Source: CAYRHJ01 sp964424105 (GTDB lineage Bacteria > Planctomycetota > Phycisphaerae > UBA1845). Taken from it: a DNA stretch of 64,000 nt. Positions 36,594-45,341 of this stretch are shown here, piece after piece. The position numbers and the translations under genes are program-made. The DNA is taken from assembly GCA_964424105.1 (NCBI GenBank), contig CAYRHJ010000013.1, forward strand, positions 124,001 through 188,000, read 5' to 3'. Numbering within the stretch: the stretch's first letter is position 1; every line of letters begins with the position of its first letter. The notes below the pieces were generated by a model, which saw nothing but the letters and a program-made list of their open reading frames with translations, was not told where the DNA came from and searched no databases.

Positions 36594-37541
36594 ATGTCAC
36601 AGCCTATGACCATCGGAATCGACCTGGGCGGGACGGAAATCAAGTACGGCTTGGTGGACGTACGGCAGCAGATTATCCAGGAACGATCCCGGCCAACCAA
36701 CGTCGATCAAGGCCCCGAACGTGTCATTGCCAACCTGGTCGAGGTTGGGCGCGAGTTGATGGAATTCGGTGACGTCGTCGCCGTGGGCATTGGGTCGCCA
36801 GGCCCGCTAAGCCCCACATCGGGAATCATCTATCGATCGGCCAACCTTCCCGGATGGGAAAACGTTCCGCTGCGTGATCGTGTTTCCGAAGCGCTCCGTC
36901 GACCGGTCGCCATGGACAACGACGCCAACGTCGCCGCGTACGGTGAATACAAATGCGGGGGCGGCGCATCGGATGACATGGTGTTGATCACGCTGGGAAC
37001 GGGAGTCGGCACCGGCGCCATCGTCAACGGCGAAATCCTGCATGGCCACTTCGAAAACGCATCGGAATGGGGGCACATGATCGTCGCAGTCGATGGCCGG
37101 GCCTGCAACTGCGGACAGCGTGGGTGCCTGGAATCGTTTGCCTCCGCCACCGGCATTACCAAACAAATATCCGAGGCGATTCAAGCCGGCGAACGCACGT
37201 CTCTGGCCGACGTGTGGACGCGCAAGAACTCGATCAGCACCGAAGACGTCACGGCGGCGGTGCAGGCCGGTGACATCCTCGCCAACCGCGTCTGGAAGAT
37301 CGTTTGCACCTATTTAGCCGTCGCCTGCGTCAACATGCAGCACGCATTGAACCCCGCCCGGATCGTCTTGGGAGGGGGAATGGCCGCCTCGGGCAGCCTG
37401 CTGTTGGAACCCGTGCGATCCGAATTCCGGCGATTGACCTGGAAGCACGATGACGCCCCCGTCATCTCCCTCGCACGATTGGGTAACAAAGCCGGCTTGC
37501 TCGGCGCCGCCATGCTCGCCCGGCAGGCAGTCGATTCATGA
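36594..37541 (+). CDS. ROK family sugar kinase, glucokinase-like
   Basis: 315 residues. The phosphate-binding motif IGIDLGGTEIKYGL starts at residue 8, LGTGVGTGAIVNG lies in the middle, and EWGHMIVAVDGRACNCGQRGCLESFAS carries the zinc-binding His and Cys residues of ROK proteins. It most likely phosphorylates glucose or a related hexose in the cytoplasm. It starts 12 bases after serA, so it is probably co-transcribed. Confidence 0.93.
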   Translation: MSQPMTIGIDLGGTEIKYGLVDVRQQIIQERSRPTNVDQGPERVIANLVEVGRELMEFGDVVAVGIGSPGPLSPTSGIIYRSANLPGWENVPLRDRVSEALRRPVAMDNDANVAAYGEYKCGGGASDDMVLITLGTGVGTGAIVNGEILHGHFENASEWGHMIVAVDGRACNCGQRGCLESFASATGITKQISEAIQAGERTSLADVWTRKNSISTEDVTAAVQAGDILANRVWKIVCTYLAVACVNMQHALNPARIVLGGGMAASGSLLLEPVRSEFRRLTWKHDDAPVISLARLGNKAGLLGAAMLARQAVDS

Positions 37542-37935
37542 CCAATTGCGAAGAAAGAATAGACATGTCTGAAAGCTCATATGAATTAGTAGTACAACGC
37601 TATGAAGCTTTGGAGCGACACCCGATTAACGGGTCCTCCTGGGGTTTCGTAGCCCCCATTGGACTGACTGAAGCGTCCATTGAACTGACTGAATCATCCA
37701 TTGCCCCGCGGGAGCAACGGATGGTAGCTACGTGTTAAGTCCGCCGCAGGCGGACGAAACCCGCGGATGGCCATGACCCATCATTCTGCCCGCCTGGCAG
37801 GGGCGGAGGGCCTTCGCGAACTCGGATTCTAGCGTTGTAGAACTAAACGGTTCACGGCAAATGTACGATTCTGTCATATCGGGCCTTGCGCGACGGAGGC
37901 TGACGGGGCGGATCGGGCGAGGTATAATCTTCAAC
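37542..37935. other. Intergenic stretch with a short tandem repeat
   Basis: A 66-codon frame begins at 37538, overlapping the ROK stop as ATGA, but it runs into a 21-base tandem repeat (37657-37698, CATTGGACTGACTGAAGCGT type) and shows no family features. I see no other gene here. A G/C palindrome (CCGCCGCAGGCGG) is at about 37741-37753. Confidence 0.5.
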
Positions 37936-38769
37936 ATGCGGGCGATCGTTCTTTTCATCACAGCCAGTCTAGGAGCCATGGCCCTTGCGCAAAGCGCCCC
38001 GGGCGTGAACGATCCCGCGCCGACCGATGTTCGCGAAAACACGTCCGATGCCCACCCCAACACGACCGTTCCCGTCGGACAAGACGACGATATTTATCGG
38101 CTGATTCGTGAATTGGGCAGTTCCGATTTCGTAACCCGCGAAGCCGCCGATGACGCACTCCGGGAAATCGGTCTGCCCGCCATCGATCAATTGGCCTGGA
38201 CCTGGCAGAACACGGACGATTTCGAGATTCGCATTCGCATTCAACGAATCGCGGAACGCATCTTTTTTTGGGATCGCGTGGTCGGCGAAAACGGATTCCT
38301 GGGAATTCAACATCGTGCCTATTTTCCCAACGCGGCCGACCCGCGCGTCGAACCCGGTAAGGCGGCCTTTGAAATTCAGCAAGTCATTCCCGGCACCGCC
38401 GCCGCCTCCGCCGGTTTGCAAGCCAACGACCTGATCGTCTCCCTCAACGGCTTGAAACTCGACGAGGGTGCCAGTCCGCAGGACTTTGCCGAGCTGATTC
38501 GCCACCGCAAGCCCGGCGCTTTGCTGCAAGTGGAGCTCTATCGCGGAAACCGATACATCGAAATCAACGTCAAAATCGGTCATCGACCTCTGCGACATTA
38601 CGGGGGTGCTGCCTCACCCGAATTGAATCGCCAAATGCAGGCGGCGGTGGGCGAGTTCCCCGAATGGTGGACGTCACGGTTCGGAGAGCTGCCCGCATCC
38701 TATCGCGATCTGCCAAGCCCGGAGCAACCGCTCTTCCTGAACTTGCCATCGGAGATTCCAGATCGATAA
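37936..38769 (+). CDS. Secreted HEAT/PDZ-domain protein
   Basis: 277 residues from ATG 37936, where a signal peptide starts (MRAIVLFITASLGAMALAQ). Residues about 50-105 look like one or two HEAT/armadillo helices (LGSSDFVTREAADDALREIG). A PDZ domain follows at about 130-210, with EIQQVIPGTAAASAGLQAND and LIVSLNGLKL. No protease residues are visible, so it is likely an adaptor in the periplasm or on the outer surface. The next gene starts 12 bases downstream. Confidence 0.8.
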   Translation: MRAIVLFITASLGAMALAQSAPGVNDPAPTDVRENTSDAHPNTTVPVGQDDDIYRLIRELGSSDFVTREAADDALREIGLPAIDQLAWTWQNTDDFEIRIRIQRIAERIFFWDRVVGENGFLGIQHRAYFPNAADPRVEPGKAAFEIQQVIPGTAAASAGLQANDLIVSLNGLKLDEGASPQDFAELIRHRKPGALLQVELYRGNRYIEINVKIGHRPLRHYGGAASPELNRQMQAAVGEFPEWWTSRFGELPASYRDLPSPEQPLFLNLPSEIPDR

Positions 38770-38781
38770 TCGCCATCGCAC

Positions 38782-39582
38782 GTGAATGACGATCGATCCC
38801 AACCTACCGAGTCACCACCCGAGTTGACCCATGCGCACCACGGACGCGGATTGCTGGCCCGGGCCATACGACGCTACCCCGAACTGCCCTACGTCGCACC
38901 GTTCTTCGTTTACCTGATATGTGTCGCCGCCGAAGGTTGGATCAGCGACCCTTTCTACCGGCTGCACTCCTACGCCCTGCGAAGCATCATCGGGCTTGTC
39001 GTCGCCATCGTTTTTTGGAAGCACTTTCCGCCGTTTGGCCGCCTGCACCCGCTCAAGTGCATCGTATTCGGCCTCTCCGTCGCCTATGGCTGGGTCATCA
39101 TCCACCGCATGGTGGCCGGGCAATACGTGGACGGTGCGTGGTTGACGACGCGCCAAGCCTGGTATTTTCAGCCCATAGGTCACGACGCCGACCCATCGGA
39201 TTATTTCGATCCCCGCGCGGTCTACGGATCGGGCGTGATGTATTGGATGTTCTTGGTTGTTCGCATCGCCGGCGCTTCAATCACCGTGCCCATCGTCGAG
39301 GAGCTGTTCTGGCGAGCGTTTCTGCTCCGTGCGCTGATCGACTGGGAAGCGTTCGACCGCGTGCCGTTGGCGCGGTTCACCTGGAAATCGTTCCTGATCT
39401 GCTCGCTTCTTTCCGCCGCGGAACATCCGCAGTGGGAGGTGGGAATCCTCTGCTGGATGGTGTACAATGGTTTGTTCTATTGGACCCGGAGCCTGCTCTG
39501 TCTCATCGTCACCCATGGCATCACCAATTTCGCGCTCTACGCACACGTAGCCGTGCATCGCGATTGGGTTTTCTGGTCCTGA
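38782..39582 (+). CDS. CAAX-type (CPBP) intramembrane protease-related protein
   Basis: 266 residues starting at GTG. Several hydrophobic segments (about 38-55, 67-85, 93-112, 150-175, 205-220, 245-262) surround the motif IVEELFWRAFLLRAL with the Glu-Glu pair, SAAEHPQW with a His and THGITNFALY with a second His. These are the metal-binding residues of the ABI/CPBP protease family. Members of the TIGR03008 branch accompany exosortases, but none is in the window. It follows the PDZ protein gene closely, suggesting joint expression. Confidence 0.82.
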   Translation: MNDDRSQPTESPPELTHAHHGRGLLARAIRRYPELPYVAPFFVYLICVAAEGWISDPFYRLHSYALRSIIGLVVAIVFWKHFPPFGRLHPLKCIVFGLSVAYGWVIIHRMVAGQYVDGAWLTTRQAWYFQPIGHDADPSDYFDPRAVYGSGVMYWMFLVVRIAGASITVPIVEELFWRAFLLRALIDWEAFDRVPLARFTWKSFLICSLLSAAEHPQWEVGILCWMVYNGLFYWTRSLLCLIVTHGITNFALYAHVAVHRDWVFWS

Positions 39583-39589
39583 AAACATC

Positions 39590-39732
39590 TTGCGGAGAAT
39601 GACGACCCTCCGGCCCAGCGCGTCGTATTGGTATTGCCCTATGGTGACGACGTCACTGCTGGCTTCGCCCTGGGTTTCGACCTTCACAAGGCGATTCCAG
39701 GCGTCGTAGGTGTATTTGTACGAGCCGTCGGG
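39590..39732 (-). pseudogene. Rhs/YD-repeat fragment
   Basis: Reads YKYTYDAWNRLVKVETQG and then GQYQYDALGRRVVILRK on the minus strand, two YD repeats typical of planctomycete Rhs proteins. It has no start and runs out into the antisense of the CAAX-protease gene. It begins directly after the stop codon of the Cys-rich gene, so it is a piece left by rearrangement. Confidence 0.75.
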
Positions 39733-39999
39733 TTAAGCGTCCTGGCATTCGTCAGTGAGTTCCACACAAGACTGATCGTCCCGGCACGGGTTTACACCTG
39801 AAGAGCACCTGCATCCATCACACGTTTCGGTTCCATTGCAGTACTGCCCGTCGTCGCAGTCAACATCAGCAGTGCAGGAGACGCAGATGATCAATGGTCT
39901 AGACCCCGAACACATCCCACAGCCCCACACGGAAAGAGCCAATGCGGTTGCGTTCGCGAAAACTAGAAACAACGCGAGATTCATAGGCGTCGACAGCAT
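39733..39999 (-). CDS. Small secreted Cys-rich protein
   Basis: 88 residues from ATG 39999. An export signal covers about 1-24 (MNLALFLVFANATALAL). The rest carries twelve or so Cys residues in a pattern like VDCDDGQYCNGTETCDGC and then NPCRDDQSC, seen in repeats of large secreted planctomycete and myxobacterial proteins. It may be a complete small protein or the end piece of a larger one. It lies among Rhs fragments. Confidence 0.55.
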   Translation of the reverse strand: MLSTPMNLALFLVFANATALALSVWGCGMCSGSRPLIICVSCTADVDCDDGQYCNGTETCDGCRCSSGVNPCRDDQSCVELTDECQDA

Positions 40000-40028
40000 G
40001 GCAATTCCTTTCCAAGGTGCATTCGCAA

Positions 40029-40199
40029 CTAATCTCGGATATTGTTGCAAGCGGAACGGTCGCCGGTGTCATCGATGTCGTCGTCGGCGTTGTTGTCATA
40101 GCCGAGCTTGATGTTCTTGAACCGGGCCTGCTCGCCGGTCAGGCCGAAGCCGCCGTAGGGGATGTTGGAGTCGGTGGTGTTGATCTTCAAATTGCCGAT
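40029..40199 (-). pseudogene. Rhs-type fragment fused to the zinc-ribbon pseudogene
   Basis: Reads INTTDSNIPYGGFGLTGEQA, then KLGYDNNADDDIDDTGD, a sequence type found between repeats of planctomycete Rhs proteins. It runs on in frame from the C-terminus of the broken zinc-ribbon protein and ends at 40029, so it has no independent start. Confidence 0.6.
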
Positions 40200-40754
40200 C
40201 GGCGCCCGGCCTTGATTCCTCGCGGCACAGCCGCATTCAGGGCAGATTCCACTCACATTGCCTCGCAAATCATAGTTGCATTCCATGCATCGGGCTTGAT
40301 TTCTTCGTTTGCGAATTCGAATATATTGGACCAGGACAGTAACGACGAAGGCGAATACATACATCACCCACACATGGAGCAAAGGGATCCCAATAGTCGT
40401 TGCGGCATATTCTCCCCGAAACGGGTGTCGCCCAGAGCAAAAGCCCCAGCCGTAAAAATGTTATTCGGAGAGAGACGAGAAAAAATTCTCGCCCACACCC
40501 GAATCTGGCGGACGTTTATTCCGAAGCTCGTTCGCGAAAGCTTTGATATCCATCGCACCCGAAGATTCACCGTCTACATTGAACGTGGGGGTTAGGAATA
40601 CCAGTCCAATCGAACCGACGTATACAGTGACGCCGAATAAAGAATCGCGAACTATTACCATTCGATGGACGGAGCTATTATAGCTACGAATAACGATCAA
40701 GGGCAATCCAGCTAATATTAAGTAGTGAAAATATCGCTTAGCTTTCATGATCAT
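40200..40754 (-). pseudogene. Zinc-ribbon membrane protein broken by an in-frame stop
   Basis: The first 97 codons (from 40754) encode a membrane-anchored N-terminus and stop at TAA (40461-40463). Directly after the stop, in the same frame, the sequence continues as HFYGWGFCSGRHPFRGE and PLLHVWVMYVFAFVVTVLV, and ends with CMECNYDLRGNVSGICPECG. This is the normal layout of a planctomycete family with a terminal zinc ribbon, so one nonsense codon splits an otherwise continuous gene. A sequencing error would also explain it. A related intact protein is at 44137-44619. Confidence 0.7.
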
Positions 40755-40788
40755 TATCTCTTACAAATACCGGCCACTGCCCATGCGC

Positions 40789-40833
40789 GGGTGCCCCATC
40801 CATCGCGAAGCGATGGGCGGGGTCCCGATGATC
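40789..40833 (+). repeat. Palindromic repeat unit C
   Basis: GGGTGCCCCATCCATCGCGA followed by AGCGATGGGCGGGGTCCCGA, nearly identical to unit C at 21421. It is followed by a 27-base direct repeat containing GATGATCGGCCTTCGTAGTT, in two copies near 40827 and 40856. Confidence 0.85.
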
Positions 40834-40905
40834 GGCCTTCGTAGTTCGTAGTGCCCGATGATCGGCCTTCGTAGTTCATGGGGCGCGTTTCACCCGCCTC
40901 TTAAC

Positions 40906-41035
40906 GAGCCGCGAGCGCAAAGCGAGCGGTCCCCCGCGAAGCACATCTTCACGAGCCGCGAGCGCAAAGCGAGCGGACTTCTCTTCCAACCTCACCCGCC
41001 TCTTAACAGAGCCGCGACCCAACTCCGCGAGTGGG
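40906..41035 (+). repeat. Two repeat type B copies and a partial type A copy
   Basis: Type B at 40906-40935 and 40952-40977 (GAGCCGCGAGCGCAAAGCGA then GCGG). A partial type A-like start GAGCCGCGACCC is at 41009. Together with unit C they fill the gap between the zinc-ribbon pseudogene and gdhA. Confidence 0.8.
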
Positions 41036-41055
41036 CGACCGATTGGCCCCGCACG

Positions 41056-42567
41056 TCAGGGAAAAATGCCCCGCTCCTTGTACACCGTTTCAAGCGTCGT
41101 TAACGCCAAAACGTAGGCCGCCGTACGTCGATCAGTGGAAAGTTCTTTCGCCTTTTCGCGAACTCGATCATAAGCGCCGAAAATCCGCTTTTGCAGCTTG
41201 GCATCCACTTCTTCAAGCTCCCACGATTCGCTGCGCTTGTTTTGCAGCCATTCAAAATAACTGACGATCACGCCTCCCGCGTTGCAAAGAATGTCGGGGA
41301 TCACGTCAATACCACGTGCTTGCAGAATCGCGTCGCCTTCCGGATCCGTGGGCCCGTTCGCACCCTCCGCCACCATCGAAACCGCCAACAGCGGGGCGGT
41401 GTCCGCGGTGATCACGTTTTCCATGGCCGCCGGAATCAACACATCCGCCTCCGTCTTCCAGAACATGATCTCGTCGATGAAGTGGCCCCCCGGATATCGA
41501 TCGATACCGCGGCGGGATTTGACGTAGGTGGCCAATTCGTTCGGATCAAGGCCGTTTACATTTCGGACGCCCCCGGTCACATCCTGCACCGCCAACAGCT
41601 TGGCCCCCAATTCCACCAACAATCGCGCCGTCCACGATCCCACGTTGCCGAACCCCTGTACGGTGAACGTCATCCCATCGATTGAGCGGCCCACCTCCTC
41701 CGCCCACTTTTGAATATTGAACACCACCCCTTGTCCCGTCGCCTTTTCACGCCCCGCACTGCCGCCCGCTGCCAGCGGCTTGCCGGTCACGACGTGCACG
41801 TGCCGATGACGCTCGTGCTGCGGGATGGTCGAAAGATAGGTATCGAGTATCCAGGCCATGATCTGGGCGTTCGTATTCATGTCCGGCGCGGGGATATCAT
41901 ATTCCGGGCCGATGTTTTCACCCAACGCGAACGCGAAGCGCCGCGTCATCCGTTCCACCTCTGCCGGCGCGTAGTTCGCCGGGTCGACCTGTATGCCGCC
42001 CTTCGCCCCGCCGAACGGAATCCCCGCCAACGCACACTTCCACGTCATCCACGCCGCCAATGCACGCACTTCGTCCTGATTCACCTTCGGGTGATATCGC
42101 AGGCCGCCCTTGAACGGGCCCAGCGCGTCGTTGTGCTGCACGCGATAGCCGGTAAACACTTCCACTTGGCCGTTGTTCAACTTCACCGGAAAATTGACTA
42201 CAATTTCGTTTTCGGGTTTGGAGAGAATCTTTCGCACGTTCGGGTCGAGCTTCATCAGGTCCGCGGCCTTGTTGAATTGAACCGCGACATTCTCGAACAG
42301 GCTCTTGGACTGGATTCTGCCGGGCTGCGCGGGTGCCGTCACGACAATGGATGATGCCCGCGAAGTATCGGCGGCAACAGGCTCGTTCGTCGTGGCAACA
42401 GGCTCGTTCGTCGCGACGTCCGGTTGCATGATCGGGGCCTCCGACACACCATCGGTCTGGGGATCGTCCAAACGCAGATGCACTTGTTCGTCATTCGACC
42501 CACGCCGCTTCGTCTGCCCATCAGGGCTGGGCTTGGATTGCTTGTTTCGGGGTACGTGATGCGACAT
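41056..42567 (-). CDS. gdhA: Glutamate dehydrogenase (Glu/Leu/Phe/Val type)
   Basis: 503 residues. The catalytic core starts near residue 85 and shows GPFKGGLRYHP, ALAGIPFGGAKGGIQVDP with the catalytic Lys, DIPAPDMNTN, and a Rossmann part with TVQGFGNVGSWTARLL. It interconverts glutamate and 2-oxoglutarate with ammonia. The usual length is about 420 residues; here about 85 extra, polar, low-complexity residues precede the core, including the repeat VATNEPVATTNEPVA. The ATG at 42567 has AGGAA nine bases upstream, so the extension is probably real. Confidence 0.94.
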   Translation of the reverse strand: MSHHVPRNKQSKPSPDGQTKRRGSNDEQVHLRLDDPQTDGVSEAPIMQPDVATNEPVATTNEPVAADTSRASSIVVTAPAQPGRIQSKSLFENVAVQFNKAADLMKLDPNVRKILSKPENEIVVNFPVKLNNGQVEVFTGYRVQHNDALGPFKGGLRYHPKVNQDEVRALAAWMTWKCALAGIPFGGAKGGIQVDPANYAPAEVERMTRRFAFALGENIGPEYDIPAPDMNTNAQIMAWILDTYLSTIPQHERHRHVHVVTGKPLAAGGSAGREKATGQGVVFNIQKWAEEVGRSIDGMTFTVQGFGNVGSWTARLLVELGAKLLAVQDVTGGVRNVNGLDPNELATYVKSRRGIDRYPGGHFIDEIMFWKTEADVLIPAAMENVITADTAPLLAVSMVAEGANGPTDPEGDAILQARGIDVIPDILCNAGGVIVSYFEWLQNKRSESWELEEVDAKLQKRIFGAYDRVREKAKELSTDRRTAAYVLALTTLETVYKERGIFP

Positions 42568-42859
42568 TTCGAGGTTCCTGGACGACTACTCGGGTAATGG
42601 ATGAATTCTTCATCATAGATCGCGCGAGGCGAGTTCGTCCAGTGCCATGACCGCGAAACCCAATGGAATTGGGTTGCGCTAGCTCAATTCGGCAATATTG
42701 CCGTCAAGGGCCTTGCGAAACGCGGCGGGATGAATGGATGGAAGCCCGAACAGCGTCGGCTCTATTCGTACAGCTTTTTCTTGTCGAAGCATGCTGGGAT
42801 CCACCAGCCCCAGGGCAAGACATTTCCTGAACATCAATCCGATCCACCACGCAAGACCG

Positions 42860-43942
42860 TTCGATGAGATATTTCAAATCTTGATGGGCCGGCGGATCAA
42901 GAAAGTCGTCACCCATTCCGGGACCCTCGACGGCACGCAGTACGCTTACTATAATGACCGTTGGCAGCTTTCCTGCCCTTGACACGACGTGTGGCCCGTT
43001 CGGGCCACTTGTTCGCCAAAGCGAACCGTCCTGCGGTGCAGGACTGCGGCGAGTCAAGGGTGACAGACCCGCAACGGCTCGGAGATCGTGGAGAGCCAGA
43101 CCGTGTTCGGAACCCAATACGTAGACGAGATCGTCCGCTGGTGGCGCGATGGGCGGGGGGCGATGTACGTCTTCCAAGACGCCAACTGGAACGTCACGTC
43201 CACCGTCAGCTACATGACTCAGCCGCTGGACCGCGTCCGCACCACGCCCTACGGTGAGCCGACGTTCGACGTGGAAATCGTCAACGGGGATTGGGACGAC
43301 GACGGCGACACGGACTCAGCCGACATTGACGCGTGTTTGGATTGCTTCAGCGTGGGCGACGAGGGCGACTGCCGCATTTACGATTATGACGACAACGGCA
43401 CGATCAACCTGAACGATTATTTCGACCTGCTGGCCCTGATGCCCGCCGGCACCAGCCTGCAACGCCAACCGGGAAGACGCACCAGCCCCAACCACTTCCC
43501 CTTCGCCCACCAGGGCCTCGTGCTGGATGAAGAGACGGGGTCATACCAAAATCGGCATAGGCTTTTTCAGCCGCAGGAGAAACGTTTTGTTCAACGGGAT
43601 CCGATAGTTCTGTACCCCTCTCCACGCCGGAACCTGGAAAGCAGTATTCAACCGGCGCGCCGATATGGTTTTGTGCCACAGATCAACCTGTACAGTTTTC
43701 CGTCTTCAAACCCGCTTCGTTTAAGAGATCCGATGGGTCTATGTCCTCAACAAGATTGCATTGACGACTATAAAGAAGCCATTTCGGGCTGCTCCATCTG
43801 GATAGACACGCCACTTTACGGAAGCTGTGTCGATGCAGCCAAAGGGACGCTTGGGAATTGCACAACTGCGTCAGCATGCGGAATGGCAACCCCGACGCCT
43901 CCAGGGGGAATATGTTGTAATTATCTTGGTACCGAGACGTAA
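42860..43942 (+). pseudogene. Rhs-family protein fragment with dockerin-like insert, interrupted
   Basis: The upstream piece reads MGRRIKKVVTHSGTLDGTQ and YAYYNDRWQL, then a 96-base insertion with stop codons (42971-43066), then in the same frame RNGSEIVESQTVFGTQYVDE, QDANWNVTSTVSYM, a dockerin-like pair of Asp-rich loops (GDWDDDGDTDSADIDA and YDDNGTINLNDYFDLL), and the Rhs core HQGLVLDEETGSYQNRHR and RFVQRDP. The last 60 residues are the variable tail with eight Cys. The N-terminal bulk of the protein is missing. The part after the insertion could still be translated from GTG 43088 (284 residues). Confidence 0.75.
42971..43066 (+). mobile_element. Cloverleaf-forming insertion inside an rhs gene
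   Basis: Outer stem CCCTTGACACG (42976-42986) pairs with CGAGTCAAGGG (43050-43060), one mismatch. Inside are three perfect hairpins: GTGGCCCG-TT-CGGGCCAC (42991-43008), GTTCGC-CAAA-GCGAAC (43011-43026) and GTCCTGC-GGT-GCAGGAC (43028-43044). The reading frame on both sides is the same and the rhs protein sequence resumes after it. No transposase is encoded, so it is a non-autonomous element or a structured RNA-like unit. Confidence 0.75.
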
Positions 43943-44136
43943 TTGGGCGCAAGTTTGAGATGCTTCTGCAATTGCGCGGGCTCGAGTCCGTGGAATGACT
44001 CCGTGCGTGGTTGTCTGGCATGTTCAATGGTTGCAGGATGTGATACCGGTGATGCCCACGCTTCATGTTACGCGGCAGCAGACGTACAACAATTGCCAGG
44101 CAAAAGTAATTTGGAACTCTTGATTTGCTTGGGAAA

Positions 44137-44619
44137 ATGTCAATGAAGATGGGGCGCCGTCCCACGACGATTCGGCGTTTGATGGTTCTATTCGTGTTTT
44201 CCGTTTGTACCGGAGTTCTTTTGGGCGGCTGCTCGGCCGCAATTATTGGACCAGCTGGACTTGCTGTCGTTGCGCTGTTCGCCGGGTCAATTGCTGGTGG
44301 CGCCATTGGGGCGATCATCTCGCCCGTTATCATGGTATGTTTACGCCGGAAAGTGCTCGCAGATGCGTTAATGATAGTATTCGGTGCCAGTTATGTTTCA
44401 ATGATTATAACCTCGCCCATGGAAGACTTGCATATCGTTATCGGCAGTACAACGACCACCATGGTCATGGTGGCGGTATGTTGTCGAGTGTTTTTGCCCG
44501 ACGACAAGTCATTGGTGATCCCCGACTCCTGTGAGAACTGTGGTTACAATCTAAAAGGAAATGTATCTGGAGTGTGTCCCGAATGTGGTAAGCCGATCAA
44601 CGGAATGGAGCTTAACTGA
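44137..44619 (+). CDS. Zinc-ribbon membrane protein next to Rhs fragments
   Basis: 160 residues from ATG 44137 (44143 and 44149 are alternatives). Hydrophobic segments lie at about 13-33, 38-70, 78-95 and 100-122, including a lipobox-like LLGGC. The C-terminus carries the zinc ribbon CENCGYNLKGNVSGVCPECG. It belongs to the same broad group as the broken gene at 40200-40754. Both lie directly beside Rhs ends. An immunity role is possible but unproven. Base composition is lower in GC than the neighbours, which fits transfer. Confidence 0.65.
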   Translation: MSMKMGRRPTTIRRLMVLFVFSVCTGVLLGGCSAAIIGPAGLAVVALFAGSIAGGAIGAIISPVIMVCLRRKVLADALMIVFGASYVSMIITSPMEDLHIVIGSTTTTMVMVAVCCRVFLPDDKSLVIPDSCENCGYNLKGNVSGVCPECGKPINGMELN

Positions 44620-44829
44620 ATAATGGCTGAACAGAAGTATTGGATAGTCTCACCTTGGCGTTCCGCGAGATATAGTCAAATGTTGTGGATCGAATTCGAT
44701 CAGGCGGCTTCCTTTTTCGCACCGTCCACGAACTGGACACCTCGTATCACATCAGCCAGTAGCGCCGAGCCGTTGAGGGTTCGCCAGTTCTGCTCGGCAC
44801 ACCAGTGGCACATGCCCGGAGTGCGGCGC

Positions 44830-45030
44830 AGCTTCTCGAGACGCGGAACGGGTCAGAGGCTTTGGAGTCGCAGACCGTGTTCGGAACCCAATACGTAGAC
44901 GAGATCGTCCGCTGGTGGCGCGATGGGCGGGGGGCTATGTACGTATTCCAAGACGCCAACTGGAACGTCACGTCCACCGTCAGCTACATGACTCAGCCAC
45001 TGGACCGCATCCGCACCACGCCCGGAGTCC
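44830..45030 (+). pseudogene. Second Rhs fragment, near-identical duplicate
   Basis: Bases 44871-45023 repeat 43097-43249 with about four changes in 153 positions. The preceding bases encode LETRNGSEALESQ in frame, showing how the rhs gene reads without the cloverleaf insertion. Downstream the Rhs core is missing and the sequence becomes unrelated. Confidence 0.8.
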
Positions 45031-45341
45031 CGCTTGACCGCATCGGCCGCCAAAATCATCGCCGTGACGGTGCGCCGGCGGAAGATAACCCTTTCGGTCA
45101 CAGCGGTGACGAAGCTGGCGACTGTCGGAACGGTCGTGACGCAAGAAACCTGTTGGACGATTTCCAAGAATGACGATACAAGATTCATCATGAGCCTGCT
45201 TGCTCAATGCGCAAGTTTATCCACTAAACGCATCGGCCAGGAGGCTCATTTTCATTCACTTGCAGGACTTGAAAGGGGACTCCCAAGAAGTGAGAAACTC
45301 GAAATAACCTGTCTGCCAGTCGCCGGGATTCCCCCGCACGA

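Noticed and set aside
37538..37738. 66-codon gene overlapping the ROK kinase stop
   Set aside because: It runs into a 21-base tandem repeat and shows no recognisable protein pattern; kept only as a note in the gap entry.
42704..43177. Minus-strand open frame of 157 codons
   Set aside because: It is the antisense of the rhs fragment and passes through the cloverleaf insertion.
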